From Streptomyces sp. NRRL WC-3626 (GTDB lineage: Bacteria; Actinomycetota; Actinomycetes; Streptomycetales; Streptomycetaceae), in assembly GCF_000718785.1 (NCBI RefSeq), contig NZ_JOCA01000030.1:162408-226407 (forward strand): 64,000 nucleotides of DNA. Reading direction: 5' to 3'. A program made the position numbers and the translations under genes. Of the stretch, positions 43,424-51,417 are shown in pieces (position 1 is the stretch's first letter; the number at the start of each line of letters is the position of its first letter). Below the pieces are notes generated by a model. It worked only from the letters and a program-made list of their open reading frames with translations. It was not told where the DNA came from and ran no database searches.

Positions 43424-44341
43424 TCAGGCGGACGCGGGCGGGCGGCCCCCTATGTGTTCCACCGCCTGCGCGCCCGCCCGGCAGCCCTCCTTCGCCGCCT
43501 CCTCGGGGTCGGCGCCCGCGAGCAGGGCCGCCAGGAACGCGCCCGTGAACGCGTCCCCGGCACCCGTGGTGTCCCGGGGCACCGCCGGTACGGCCGGGAC
43601 ACGGGCGTACACCTCGCCGGACCGGGCGAGCAGCGCGCCTCCGGCACCCTGCTTGGCCACCACCAGCGGGACATGCCGGCTCAGCCGCGCCGCGGCGTCC
43701 GCGGCATCGGACACCCCCGTGAGCAGACACGCCTCGTCACGGCTGGGCAGCAGGACGTCCACGCCCTCGACCAGCGACAGGAACCGGTCGGTGCCCAGCC
43801 GCCCGAGGAATCCCGCCGACGCCGGATCCAGACTCACCGGCACACCGCAGGCCCGCGCCGCCTTCAGCGCCACCGCGACGAACGCACGGCTCGGCCCCGC
43901 GAACAGCAGATAGCCCGACAGATGCAGCCGCGCCACGCCCTCCAGCAACACGTCCGACCAGTCACCGGGATCCAGCCGCAGCGACGCCCCGCTGTCGGTC
44001 AGGAACGTCCGCTCCGCCGCCGCGCCCTCGTCGACCAGGCAGATCACCGTCCCCGTCGGCGCCCGCCGGTCCACGACCAGCAGCGGCCGGACCCCGCAGG
44101 CGGCCAGCTCCCGCTCGTGCCAGGCCGCCGCGTCCGAACCCACCCGGCCGAGCAGCCGCACCCCGCCACCACCCCGGCGCGCCGCCCAGCAGGCCACATT
44201 GGCACCCGCACCGCCCGGCACCCTCCGGATCGACGCCACCGTGTCCGTGCCCGGGGCGAGCGGTCCGCTGTGCCGGGCGACCACGTCCGTGATGACATCG
44301 CCGGCGACCAGCAGCGCCCCGCCGCGCACCGCGCCCGTCAC
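43424..44341 (-). CDS. psuK: PfkB family kinase, probable pseudouridine kinase
   Basis: A 305-aa ribokinase-fold enzyme. N-terminal motif PGGAGANVACWAARRGG (about residues 37-53), and DTTGAGDAFTGAFLAALL (about 263-280) with the catalytic Asp. Its GTG overlaps the stop of psuG by 4 nt (GTGA). PfkB kinases next to PsuG phosphorylate pseudouridine to pseudouridine 5'-phosphate, which PsuG then cleaves to uracil and ribose 5-phosphate. The role is thus inferred mainly from the pairing. Confidence 0.87.
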   Translation of the reverse strand: MTGAVRGGALLVAGDVITDVVARHSGPLAPGTDTVASIRRVPGGAGANVACWAARRGGGGVRLLGRVGSDAAAWHERELAACGVRPLLVVDRRAPTGTVICLVDEGAAAERTFLTDSGASLRLDPGDWSDVLLEGVARLHLSGYLLFAGPSRAFVAVALKAARACGVPVSLDPASAGFLGRLGTDRFLSLVEGVDVLLPSRDEACLLTGVSDAADAAARLSRHVPLVVAKQGAGGALLARSGEVYARVPAVPAVPRDTTGAGDAFTGAFLAALLAGADPEEAAKEGCRAGAQAVEHIGGRPPASA

Positions 44342-45249
44342 GCCCCGGCGGCCCAGCACGCCGCGATACGCGCCGCCAGACGTACATTGCCCCGGACCGC
44401 CGCCAGGTTCGCGGCGAGGGACGCCCCGTCGGTGCGGCGTACCAGGTGATCGAGCAGGAACGGTGTGACGGCCTGGCCCGTGACCCCCTCCGCCTCGCAC
44501 GCCCGCAGCGCCTCGTCGAGCACCCGCGCGTGCAGACCGGGGTCGAGCTGCTCGTCCTTTGGGACCGGTTGGGCCACGATCAGCGCCGACTCGGGCCCGC
44601 CGACCGCGTCCTGCGCCCGCATGACCTCCGCGACCTGCGCCGGGGTGTCCAGCCGCCAGTCCACGGGGTGCCCCGAGTCGGACAGGTAGAAGCCGGGGAA
44701 GCGGTCCGTGCCGTACCCGGCGACCGCCACCCCCAGCGTCTCCAGCCGCTGCAGGGTCGCGGGCACGTCCAGGATCGACTTCACCCCCGCGCACACCACG
44801 GTGATCCGCGTCCGCGCCAGCAGACCGAGGTCGGCCGACTCGTCCTGGGTCACCGTCCACTCCCGGTGCACCCCACCCAGCCCGCCGGTGGCGAACACCC
44901 GGACGCCCGCACGCGCCGCCAGCAGGGCCGTGGCCGACACCGTGGTCGCCCCGCTCGCCCCGGCGGCCACCGCGAGCGGCAGATCACGGTGACCCAGCTT
45001 GCGGATGCCGTCCTCGTTGGCGACCCGCTCCAACTGGTCCTTGTCCAGGCCGACCCGGGGCCGCCCGTCCAGCACGGCGATCGTCGCGGGTACCGCGCCC
45101 TCCTGCCGTACGGCCGTCTCCAGCTCCAGCGCCACCTGGAGATTCCGTGGCCGGGGCAGTCCGTGGGCGATGATCGTGGACTCCAAAGCCACCACCGGGC
45201 GGCCCGCGGCGATCGCCTCCCGTACCTCTTCGGACACCATGAGCACCAC
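44338..45249 (-). CDS. psuG: Pseudouridine-5'-phosphate glycosidase
   Basis: A 303-aa enzyme that splits the C-C glycosidic bond of pseudouridine 5'-phosphate. Family signatures: VALESTIIAHGLPRPRNLQVA (about residues 21-41), PATIAVLDGRPRVGLD, TTVSATALLAARAGVRVFATGGLGGVHR and VCAGVKSILDVPATLQRLETLGV. GTG 45249 has an ideal AGGAGG 7 nt upstream; in-frame GTG 45246 and ATG 45240 are alternatives. It is translationally coupled to psuK and divergent from a VOC protein. The pair recycles modified bases from RNA turnover. Confidence 0.94.
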   Translation of the reverse strand: MVLMVSEEVREAIAAGRPVVALESTIIAHGLPRPRNLQVALELETAVRQEGAVPATIAVLDGRPRVGLDKDQLERVANEDGIRKLGHRDLPLAVAAGASGATTVSATALLAARAGVRVFATGGLGGVHREWTVTQDESADLGLLARTRITVVCAGVKSILDVPATLQRLETLGVAVAGYGTDRFPGFYLSDSGHPVDWRLDTPAQVAEVMRAQDAVGGPESALIVAQPVPKDEQLDPGLHARVLDEALRACEAEGVTGQAVTPFLLDHLVRRTDGASLAANLAAVRGNVRLAARIAACWAAGA

Positions 45250-45349
45250 GCGTCTGCCTCCTGTCTGCCGGTTCCCCCTCATCCCTGGCGGCTCGCGCAC
45301 CGGGCCAAACCCCTTGCGGGCCGTCGCCGGTGTCACGGAGGCTGGGGGC

Positions 45350-45778
45350 ATGACGGACCACACGACTCGCCTCGACCACATCGTCCTGTGGGTGGAGGAC
45401 CCCATCGCCGCCGCGGAGTTCTACGAGAAGGCCGTGGGCCTGGAGCCCGTCAGACTCACCGACTACGCCGCGGGGGAGGCGCCGTTCCCCTCGGTACGGG
45501 TGAACGAGGAGACGATCCTCGATCTCATGCCGCGGGCCAAGGCGGAACGGATGCGGATGCTGCCCGGGGCCGCGGAGAGTTCGGGGCATCCCGTCAACCA
45601 TGTCTGCCTGTCGCTGCCGGCCTCGGACTTCGACGCCCTGCGCAGTCGGCTGGAGGAGAGCTCGGTACCGGTGTCGGACGTTTCGCGCGACTCGTTCGGA
45701 GCGCGCGGACCGGCGCGGCGCAGCTTCTACTTCCGCGACCCGGACGGCAACGTGTTCGAAGCACGGCACTACGACTGA
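45350..45778 (+). CDS. VOC/glyoxalase family protein
   Basis: A 142-aa single VOC domain: RLDHIVLWVEDPIAAAEFYEKAVGLEPV at the N-terminus, NHVCLSLPASDFDALRSRLEE in the middle and RRSFYFRDPDGNVFEARHYD at the C-terminus. The His, and two acidic positions, would form a metal site. The family includes glyoxalases, dioxygenases and resistance proteins, so the activity is unknown. ATG 45350 is preceded by GGAGG about 8 nt upstream. It is divergent from psuG. Confidence 0.88.
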   Translation: MTDHTTRLDHIVLWVEDPIAAAEFYEKAVGLEPVRLTDYAAGEAPFPSVRVNEETILDLMPRAKAERMRMLPGAAESSGHPVNHVCLSLPASDFDALRSRLEESSVPVSDVSRDSFGARGPARRSFYFRDPDGNVFEARHYD

Positions 45779-45838
45779 CCGAGGTTCCCGCCACGGCAGC
45801 CGGGGAGCGCCGCGGGCGGAACCACCGCGCCCGAGCCG

Positions 45839-46393
45839 TCAGAACAACGGCTCGGGCAGGACGCCCTCCAAGGCGAGCAGGTGGCGCTTGGCTTCCAGGC
45901 CGCCGCCGAAACCGCCGATGCCGCCGTCGCTCTCCACCACCCGGTGGCACGGGACGACCACCGGCAGCGGATTGGCGCCCATTGCCATGCCGACGGCCTG
46001 CGCCGCCCCGGGCTGGCCGACCCGCCCGGCCAGGGTGCCGTACCCGACGACCGAGCCGAACGGCACCCCGGCGGCCAGCTCCCGCAGCACCTCGCGGTGG
46101 AAGCCGGAGATCAGCGACCAGTCCAGCGGCAGCTCGAAGTCCCGCCGCGCCCCCGCGAAGTACGCCTCGACCTGACGTATCGCCTCGGCCAGCAGCGGGG
46201 AGCCGGGATCCTCGACCGGCCGGGTGCCGAGCCGCGACGCCAGCCGCTCCAGCGCTTTGTCGCGCACCTCGCCGGTGGCGTGGAAGACGACGTTGACCAG
46301 GCCCTCACGGGTCGCGGCCAGCAGCAGCGGGCCGATTCCGGTGCCGACCACGGCCCACACCACCCGCTGCTCGTACTGCCCATGGCTGTCCAT
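45839..46393 (-). CDS. ogt: Methylated-DNA-protein-cysteine methyltransferase
   Basis: A 184-aa suicide repair protein that moves the methyl group of O6-methylguanine to its own Cys. The active site is VVVPCHRVV (about residues 145-153); FGSVVGYGTLAGRVGQPGAAQAVGMAMGANPLP is the DNA-binding helix-turn-helix region with the arginine finger. The N-terminal RNase-like domain is present. ATG 46393 is 7 nt from a TACGGT -10 box, and the promoter is of the RecA-NDp damage type, so it should be induced by DNA damage and translated from a leaderless mRNA. Confidence 0.95.
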   Translation of the reverse strand: MDSHGQYEQRVVWAVVGTGIGPLLLAATREGLVNVVFHATGEVRDKALERLASRLGTRPVEDPGSPLLAEAIRQVEAYFAGARRDFELPLDWSLISGFHREVLRELAAGVPFGSVVGYGTLAGRVGQPGAAQAVGMAMGANPLPVVVPCHRVVESDGGIGGFGGGLEAKRHLLALEGVLPEPLF

Positions 46394-46400
46394 GCGGCCC

Positions 46401-46422
46401 ACCGTACGGCCCGCCACTGACA
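46401..46422 (-). promoter_or_regulatory. RecA-NDp-type (PafBC) promoter of ogt
   Basis: On the minus strand: TGTCAGTG (46422-46415), 8 nt, TACGGT (46406-46401), 7 nt, then the ATG of ogt. It is the same architecture as at uvrB and uvrA. This form of promoter responds to DNA damage through PafBC in mycobacteria. Confidence 0.8.
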
Positions 46423-46451
46423 TCGCGCCGTGAACGCGGGCGGCGGGCGCC

Positions 46452-47324
46452 TCAGCCGCGTACCGCGTCCCGCACCACGTCGGGCGTGTTGGTGATGATC
46501 CCGTCGACCCCGTACCCGGCGACCCGCCGGGCGGCGGCCGCGTCGTTCACGGTCCAGGCGCACACCTCCAGCGGCTTGCCGTGCGGGCCCTTGAACGCGT
46601 GCACGGCGGTGACATAGCCGGCGGACAGGGAAGCGTACGAGGGGTTGATCTGGTCGGTGAAGGCCGCGTAGGCGGGCAGGTCCGACACCGGCGGCGTCCC
46701 GAGGAAGCCCGTCTTCACCGCGGGCCGCAGATCGTGGACCGTCCGCACGCTGTCCGCGCTGAAGCTCTGCACGACCAGCCGGCCCCTCACGTGCCCGCGG
46801 TCCAGCCAGCCCTCGTTGCCCAGCACCTTGACGATCTGGCGCTCTATGCCGGGATACAGCTGAGGGTTCTTGATCTCCAGCAGCAGCTTCTGGCGGTGCT
46901 CCTCCACGCGGTGCACGAACTGCTCCAGCGTCGGCACGCGCGCGCCCGCGTAGGCCGCGTCGAACCAGCTGCCCGCGTCCAGCCGGGCGATCTCCGCCGC
47001 CGTGAAGTCGCTCACCTTCCACGGCGCCCGGTCCGGAAAGACCTCCTCGACGTCGGTGGTGCGCCGGAGGCTGTCGTCGTGCAGGACGACGAGTTCTCCG
47101 TCCCTGGTGCGCTGCACGTCGTTCTCCACCCAGTCGACGCCGAGCGCGGCCGCCCTGTCGACGGCCGCCAGGGTGTTCTCGGGCGCGTACGCGGACGCGC
47201 CCCGATGGGCTATCACCAGGGGTCGCGCGGAGCTCTCGGCGGCCCGCGCGGGGGAGAGCGGGAGCAGGAGAGCGACCGCGCCCAGGAGCGCGGTGGTCGA
47301 GGCGGCGACAGCGCGTGCGTGCAT
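46452..47324 (-). CDS. Secreted glycerophosphodiester phosphodiesterase
   Basis: A 290-aa exported enzyme that hydrolyses glycerophosphodiesters to glycerol 3-phosphate. Signal peptide at residues 1-28 ending ARA. The catalytic core begins IAHRGASAYAPENTLAAVDRAAALGVDWVENDVQRTRDGELVVLHDD (with conserved His, Glu, Asp and second His), followed by LLLEIKNP and, late, WTVNDAAAARRVAGYGVDGIITNTPD. ATG 47324 has GAGGAG 5 nt upstream. Exported GDPDs in Streptomyces scavenge phosphate and glycerol; I saw no PHO box in the upstream region. Confidence 0.93.
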   Translation of the reverse strand: MHARAVAASTTALLGAVALLLPLSPARAAESSARPLVIAHRGASAYAPENTLAAVDRAAALGVDWVENDVQRTRDGELVVLHDDSLRRTTDVEEVFPDRAPWKVSDFTAAEIARLDAGSWFDAAYAGARVPTLEQFVHRVEEHRQKLLLEIKNPQLYPGIERQIVKVLGNEGWLDRGHVRGRLVVQSFSADSVRTVHDLRPAVKTGFLGTPPVSDLPAYAAFTDQINPSYASLSAGYVTAVHAFKGPHGKPLEVCAWTVNDAAAARRVAGYGVDGIITNTPDVVRDAVRG

Positions 47325-47606
47325 GCGTACTCCTCGCGTCGAACGGTCACGGACAGCTCAACTGTGACAGCAGACGGTCAACGCGAGACGGGTACAGGAT
47401 GGCCACGGATTGAACGCTGTCGCCCGATGTCCGCACACTGGTGCCACACACCTGGGGCAAGGACGTGTTTCTTTGCCGGATAGTCGTTCGACCATTCCGG
47501 TGGGGCCATACCCTCTGCCTCACCCCTGGCCGCCCTCACCGGCGCCGGGAGGGGGACTCCACCGGGACATTGCGGGACACACACAGGGCGGGAAGGGCAG
47601 CCGCGC
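47325..47606. other. Divergent intergenic region GDPD / MHYT
   Basis: 282 nt between divergent genes. A more A/T-containing stretch (about 47440-47520) is the likely promoter zone. No repeat or recognised operator was seen. Confidence 0.4.
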
Positions 47607-48470
47607 ATGCAGGGCACGGTCGACGGATTCAGCTACGGCCTGGTCACACCGCTGGTGGCCTTTCTCATGGCATGCCTCGGCGGGGCCCTGGGCCTGCGCT
47701 GCACCACCAGGGCGCTCAGAGTGTCCCGCACCTGGCGTCCCGGCTGGCTCGCCCTGGCCGCCGCGGTGATCGGCTCCGGCATATGGACGATGCACTTCGT
47801 CGCGATGACGGGCTTCACCATCGAGGGCACGCCGATCCACTACGACCGGACGATGACGTTCGCGAGTCTGGCCGTCGCCATCGTCATGGTGGGCATCGGG
47901 ATCTTCATAGTGGGCTACAAGGGCGCCTCCGGCACGGCCCTGTTCACCGGCGGCACCATCACCGGCCTGGGCATCGCCTCGATGCACTATCTCGGCATGG
48001 CCGGAATGAGCCTCGACGGACGCCTGGAGTACAACGTCCTCACCGTCGCCGCCTCCGTGGCCATCGCCATGGCCGCCGCCAGCGCCGCCCTGTGGGCGGC
48101 CGGACAGGTGCGCGGCTTCCTGTGGAGCGTGGGCGCCAGTCTCGTCATGGGGCTCGCGGTCACCGGGATGCACTACACCGGCATGGCCGCACTCGAGGTG
48201 CACGTCCACGGCTCGGCCGAGCCCGCCACGGGGGAGCCCGCGGCCGCCCTCCTCGGCCCGATGCTGGTCGGCCCGCTCGCCTTCCTCGTCCTCGCCGGCA
48301 TCGTGGTGATCTTCGACCCGCTGATGGTCGCCGGCGACACCCCCGCGGTCCCCGCCGAGCGCAAGCCCGGCGTCCCCGCGCACTCCCCGGGCCACCACAC
48401 CCCCGTCCGCTCCCGGCTGCGGGCCCGCGGGCCGGTGGAACGCCGCTCCCGCACCCCGCAGCGCCGCTGA
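47607..48470 (+). CDS. MHYT-domain membrane protein
   Basis: A 287-aa protein with seven predicted transmembrane helices and three MHYT repeats: MHFVAM (about residue 59), MHYLGM (about 125) and MHYTGM (about 190). MHYT domains are proposed to bind copper and sense oxygen or CO/NO. Here no GGDEF, EAL or kinase domain is attached; the C-terminus is a basic disordered tail rich in Pro, Arg and His. It may be a stand-alone sensor or signal through a partner. ATG 47607 has an SD-like GGGAAGG upstream. Confidence 0.9.
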   Translation: MQGTVDGFSYGLVTPLVAFLMACLGGALGLRCTTRALRVSRTWRPGWLALAAAVIGSGIWTMHFVAMTGFTIEGTPIHYDRTMTFASLAVAIVMVGIGIFIVGYKGASGTALFTGGTITGLGIASMHYLGMAGMSLDGRLEYNVLTVAASVAIAMAAASAALWAAGQVRGFLWSVGASLVMGLAVTGMHYTGMAALEVHVHGSAEPATGEPAAALLGPMLVGPLAFLVLAGIVVIFDPLMVAGDTPAVPAERKPGVPAHSPGHHTPVRSRLRARGPVERRSRTPQRR

Positions 48471-48481
48471 ACCGGGCCCGT

Positions 48482-48503
48482 TGTCAGTGGGGGGTCGTAC
48501 GGT
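48482..48503 (+). promoter_or_regulatory. RecA-NDp-type (PafBC) promoter of uvrB
   Basis: TGTCAGTG (48482-48489), 8 nt, TACGGT (48498-48503), 6 nt, then ATG 48510. The fit is perfect for TGTCAGTG-N8-TANNNT and implies leaderless translation of uvrB. Confidence 0.82.
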
Positions 48504-48509
48504 TGATGC

Positions 48510-50657
48510 ATGCGGCCCGTTTCCCAGATCGAACGCACGGTGGCGCCCTTCGAGGTCGTCAGTCCCTACCAGCCGAGCGGCGACCAGCCGACGGCCATCG
48601 CCGACCTCGCCCGGCGCATCGAAGCAGGTGAGAAGGACGTCGTCCTGCTCGGCGCCACCGGCACCGGCAAGTCCGCCACCACCGCGTGGATGATCGAGAA
48701 GCTCCAGCGGCCCACCCTGGTCATGGCGCCGAACAAGACCCTGGCCGCCCAGCTGGCCAACGAGTTCCGCGAACTGCTGCCGAACAACGCGGTCGAGTAC
48801 TTCGTCTCGTACTACGACTACTACCAGCCCGAGGCGTACGTCCCGCAGTCCGACACCTACATCGAGAAGGACTCCTCGATCAACGAGGAGGTCGAGCGGC
48901 TGCGCCACTCCGCGACCAACTCGCTGCTCACCCGCCGCGACGTCGTCGTGGTCGCCTCCGTCTCCTGCATCTACGGCCTGGGCACACCGCAGGAGTACGT
49001 CGACCGCATGGTCCCCCTCCGCGTCGGCGACGAGTTCGACCGCGACGAGCTGTTGCGCCGTTTCGTGGACATCCAGTACACGCGCAACGACATGGCCTTC
49101 TCCCGCGGCACCTTCCGCGTCCGCGGCGACACCATCGAGATCTTCCCGGTCTACGAGGAGCTCGCCGTCCGCATCGAGATGTTCGGCGACGAGATCGAGG
49201 CGCTGTCCACGCTCCACCCGCTCACCGGCGAGATCATCAGCGACGACGAGCAGCTGTACATCTTCCCGGCCACCCACTACGTCGCGGGCCCCGAGCGCCT
49301 GGAGCGCGCGGTCAACGACATCGAGAAGGAGCTCGTCGAGCGCCTGACCGAGCTGGAGAAGCAGGGCAAGCTCCTGGAGGCCCAGCGCCTGCGCATGCGC
49401 ACCACCTACGACATCGAGATGCTCCGCCAGATCGGCTCCTGCTCCGGCGTGGAGAACTACTCGATGCACTTCGACGGCCGCTCACCCGGCTCCCCGCCGA
49501 ACACCCTGCTGGACTACTTCCCGGACGACTTCCTCCTCGTCATCGACGAGTCGCACGTGACCGTCCCGCAGATCGGCGCCATGTACGAGGGGGACGCCTC
49601 CCGCAAGCGCACCCTCGTCGACCACGGCTTCCGGCTCCCGTCCGCCCTCGACAACCGCCCGCTGAAGTGGGAGGAGTTCCAGGAGCGCATCGGCCAGGCC
49701 GTCTATCTGTCGGCCACCCCCGGCCAGTACGAGCTCTCCCGGGCGGACGGCACCGTCGAGCAGATCATCCGCCCCACCGGCCTCGTCGACCCCGAGGTCG
49801 TCGTCAAGCCCACCGAGGGCCAGATCGACGACCTGGTGCACGAGATCCGCACCCGCGTGGAGAAGGACGAACGCGTCCTGGTCACCACGCTCACCAAGAA
49901 GATGGCCGAGGACCTCACCGACTACTTCCTGGAACTCGGCATCCAGGTTCGCTATCTGCACAGCGACGTCGACACCCTGCGCCGGGTCGAGCTGCTGCGG
50001 GAGCTGCGCAGCGGCGAGTACGACGTCCTCGTCGGCATCAACCTGCTGCGTGAGGGCCTCGACCTGCCCGAGGTGTCCCTGGTGGCGATCCTCGACGCCG
50101 ACAAGGAGGGCTTCCTGCGTTCGGGCACCTCCCTGATCCAGACCATCGGCCGCGCGGCGCGCAATGTCTCCGGCCAGGTCCATATGTACGCGGACAAGAT
50201 CACCCCGGCGATGGAGAAGGCCATCGACGAGACCAACCGCCGCCGCGAGAAGCAGGTCGCGTACAACCAGGCGAACGGCATCGACCCGCAGCCCCTGCGC
50301 AAGAAGATCAACGACATCGTCGCCCAGATCGCCCGCGAGGACATCGACACCGAGCAGCTGCTCGGCTCCGGCTACCGCCAGGCCAAGAAGGACGGCGGCG
50401 GCACCAAGGCGCCCGTGCCCTCCCTCGGCACCAAGGCGGCCAAGGGCGCGAAGAGCGCCAAGGGCAGGGGCAAGGCCACCGAGACGGTGCCGACCGACCG
50501 TCCCGCCGCGGAACTGGCCGAGCAGATCGAGGACCTCACCGCGCGGATGCGGGCCGCCGCCGCGGACCTGCAGTTCGAGATCGCGGCACGGCTGCGCGAC
50601 GAGGTGTCGGAGATGAAGAAGGAACTGCGGCAGATGCAAGAGGCGGGTCTTCGCTGA
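48510..50657 (+). CDS. uvrB: Excinuclease ABC subunit B
   Basis: The 715-aa damage-verification helicase of nucleotide excision repair. Walker A is [15 protein letters not shown] (about residues 49-63), the beta-hairpin region contains [13 protein letters not shown], and helicase motif V/VI is seen in [14 protein letters not shown] and QTIGRAARN. The C-terminal UVR domain (about 668-703) has [24 protein letters not shown] and binds UvrC or UvrA. An Ala/Lys-rich linker ([15 protein letters not shown]) precedes it. A damage-type promoter lies directly upstream. Confidence 0.98.
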   Translation: MRPVSQIERTVAPFEVVSPYQPSGDQPTAIADLARRIEAGEKDVVLLGATGTGKSATTAWMIEKLQRPTLVMAPNKTLAAQLANEFRELLPNNAVEYFVSYYDYYQPEAYVPQSDTYIEKDSSINEEVERLRHSATNSLLTRRDVVVVASVSCIYGLGTPQEYVDRMVPLRVGDEFDRDELLRRFVDIQYTRNDMAFSRGTFRVRGDTIEIFPVYEELAVRIEMFGDEIEALSTLHPLTGEIISDDEQLYIFPATHYVAGPERLERAVNDIEKELVERLTELEKQGKLLEAQRLRMRTTYDIEMLRQIGSCSGVENYSMHFDGRSPGSPPNTLLDYFPDDFLLVIDESHVTVPQIGAMYEGDASRKRTLVDHGFRLPSALDNRPLKWEEFQERIGQAVYLSATPGQYELSRADGTVEQIIRPTGLVDPEVVVKPTEGQIDDLVHEIRTRVEKDERVLVTTLTKKMAEDLTDYFLELGIQVRYLHSDVDTLRRVELLRELRSGEYDVLVGINLLREGLDLPEVSLVAILDADKEGFLRSGTSLIQTIGRAARNVSGQVHMYADKITPAMEKAIDETNRRREKQVAYNQANGIDPQPLRKKINDIVAQIAREDIDTEQLLGSGYRQAKKDGGGTKAPVPSLGTKAAKGAKSAKGRGKATETVPTDRPAAELAEQIEDLTARMRAAAADLQFEIAARLRDEVSEMKKELRQMQEAGLR

Positions 50658-50714
50658 CGGCCGCGTCGCGATGTGTTGCAAGAACGACACAAAGTGCGGA
50701 CCTGGGTACGTCAC

Positions 50715-50736
50715 TGTCAGTGCCCCTGCGTAGGGT
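50715..50736 (+). promoter_or_regulatory. RecA-NDp-type (PafBC) promoter of terD
   Basis: TGTCAGTG (50715-50722), 8 nt, TAGGGT (50731-50736). Transcription would start near 50743, about 50 nt before the terD GTG. It has the same geometry as the uvrA, uvrB and ogt promoters. Confidence 0.72.
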
Positions 50737-50791
50737 TCTGGTCAACCGCGAATGCGCGGTAACAGGGGAAGTCCGAGAGGGGAATCAGCGC

Positions 50792-51370
50792 GTGACCGTC
50801 AACATGACCAAGGGTCAGGCCATCAGTCTGCAGAAGAACGACGGCGGCAGCCTGACCGCGGTGCGCATGGGTCTCGGCTGGCAGGCGGCCCCCCGTCGCG
50901 GCCTGTTCGGCTCGCGGACCCGTGAGATCGACCTGGACGCCTCGGCCGTCCTGTTCGCCGACAAGCAGCCCGTCGACGTCGTCTTCTTCCGCCACCTGGT
51001 GAGCGACGACGGCTCGGTACGCCACACCGGTGACAACCTCGTCGGCGGTGTCGGCCAGGGCGGCGACGACGAGGCCATCCTCGTCGACCTGTCGCGCGTC
51101 CCGGTCCACATCGACCAGATCGTCTTCACCGTGAACTCCTTCACGGGCCAGACCTTCCAGGAGGTGCAGAACGCGTTCTGCCGCCTCGTCGACGAGACCA
51201 ACGGCCAGGAGCTCGCCCGCTACACGCTCGCCGGAGGCGGCGCCTACACGGCCCAGCTCATGGCGAAGGTGCACCGCACGGGCGGGGGCTGGACGATGAC
51301 GGCCCTCGGCAACCCGGCCAACGGCCGCACCTTCCAGGACCTGATGCCGGCGATCCTGCCGGTTCTCTGA
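50792..51370 (+). CDS. terD: TerD family stress protein
   Basis: A 192-aa tellurium-resistance/TerD protein: ISLQKNDGGSLTAVRMGLGW at the start, IDLDASAVLFADKQPVDVVFFRHL, HTGDNLVGGVGQGGDDEAILVDLSRVP with the Ca2+-binding Asp cluster, and FTVNSFTGQTFQEVQNAFCRLVD. TerD proteins bind calcium and are tied to stress responses and differentiation in Streptomyces. GTG 50792 has GAGGGG upstream. A TerD-fusion gene follows after 47 nt on the same strand; a damage promoter precedes. Confidence 0.95.
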   Translation: MTVNMTKGQAISLQKNDGGSLTAVRMGLGWQAAPRRGLFGSRTREIDLDASAVLFADKQPVDVVFFRHLVSDDGSVRHTGDNLVGGVGQGGDDEAILVDLSRVPVHIDQIVFTVNSFTGQTFQEVQNAFCRLVDETNGQELARYTLAGGGAYTAQLMAKVHRTGGGWTMTALGNPANGRTFQDLMPAILPVL

Positions 51371-51417
51371 CAGGCGACAGACACAGGCACCGCACGCGAC
51401 ACGGGGGGACGAAGGCG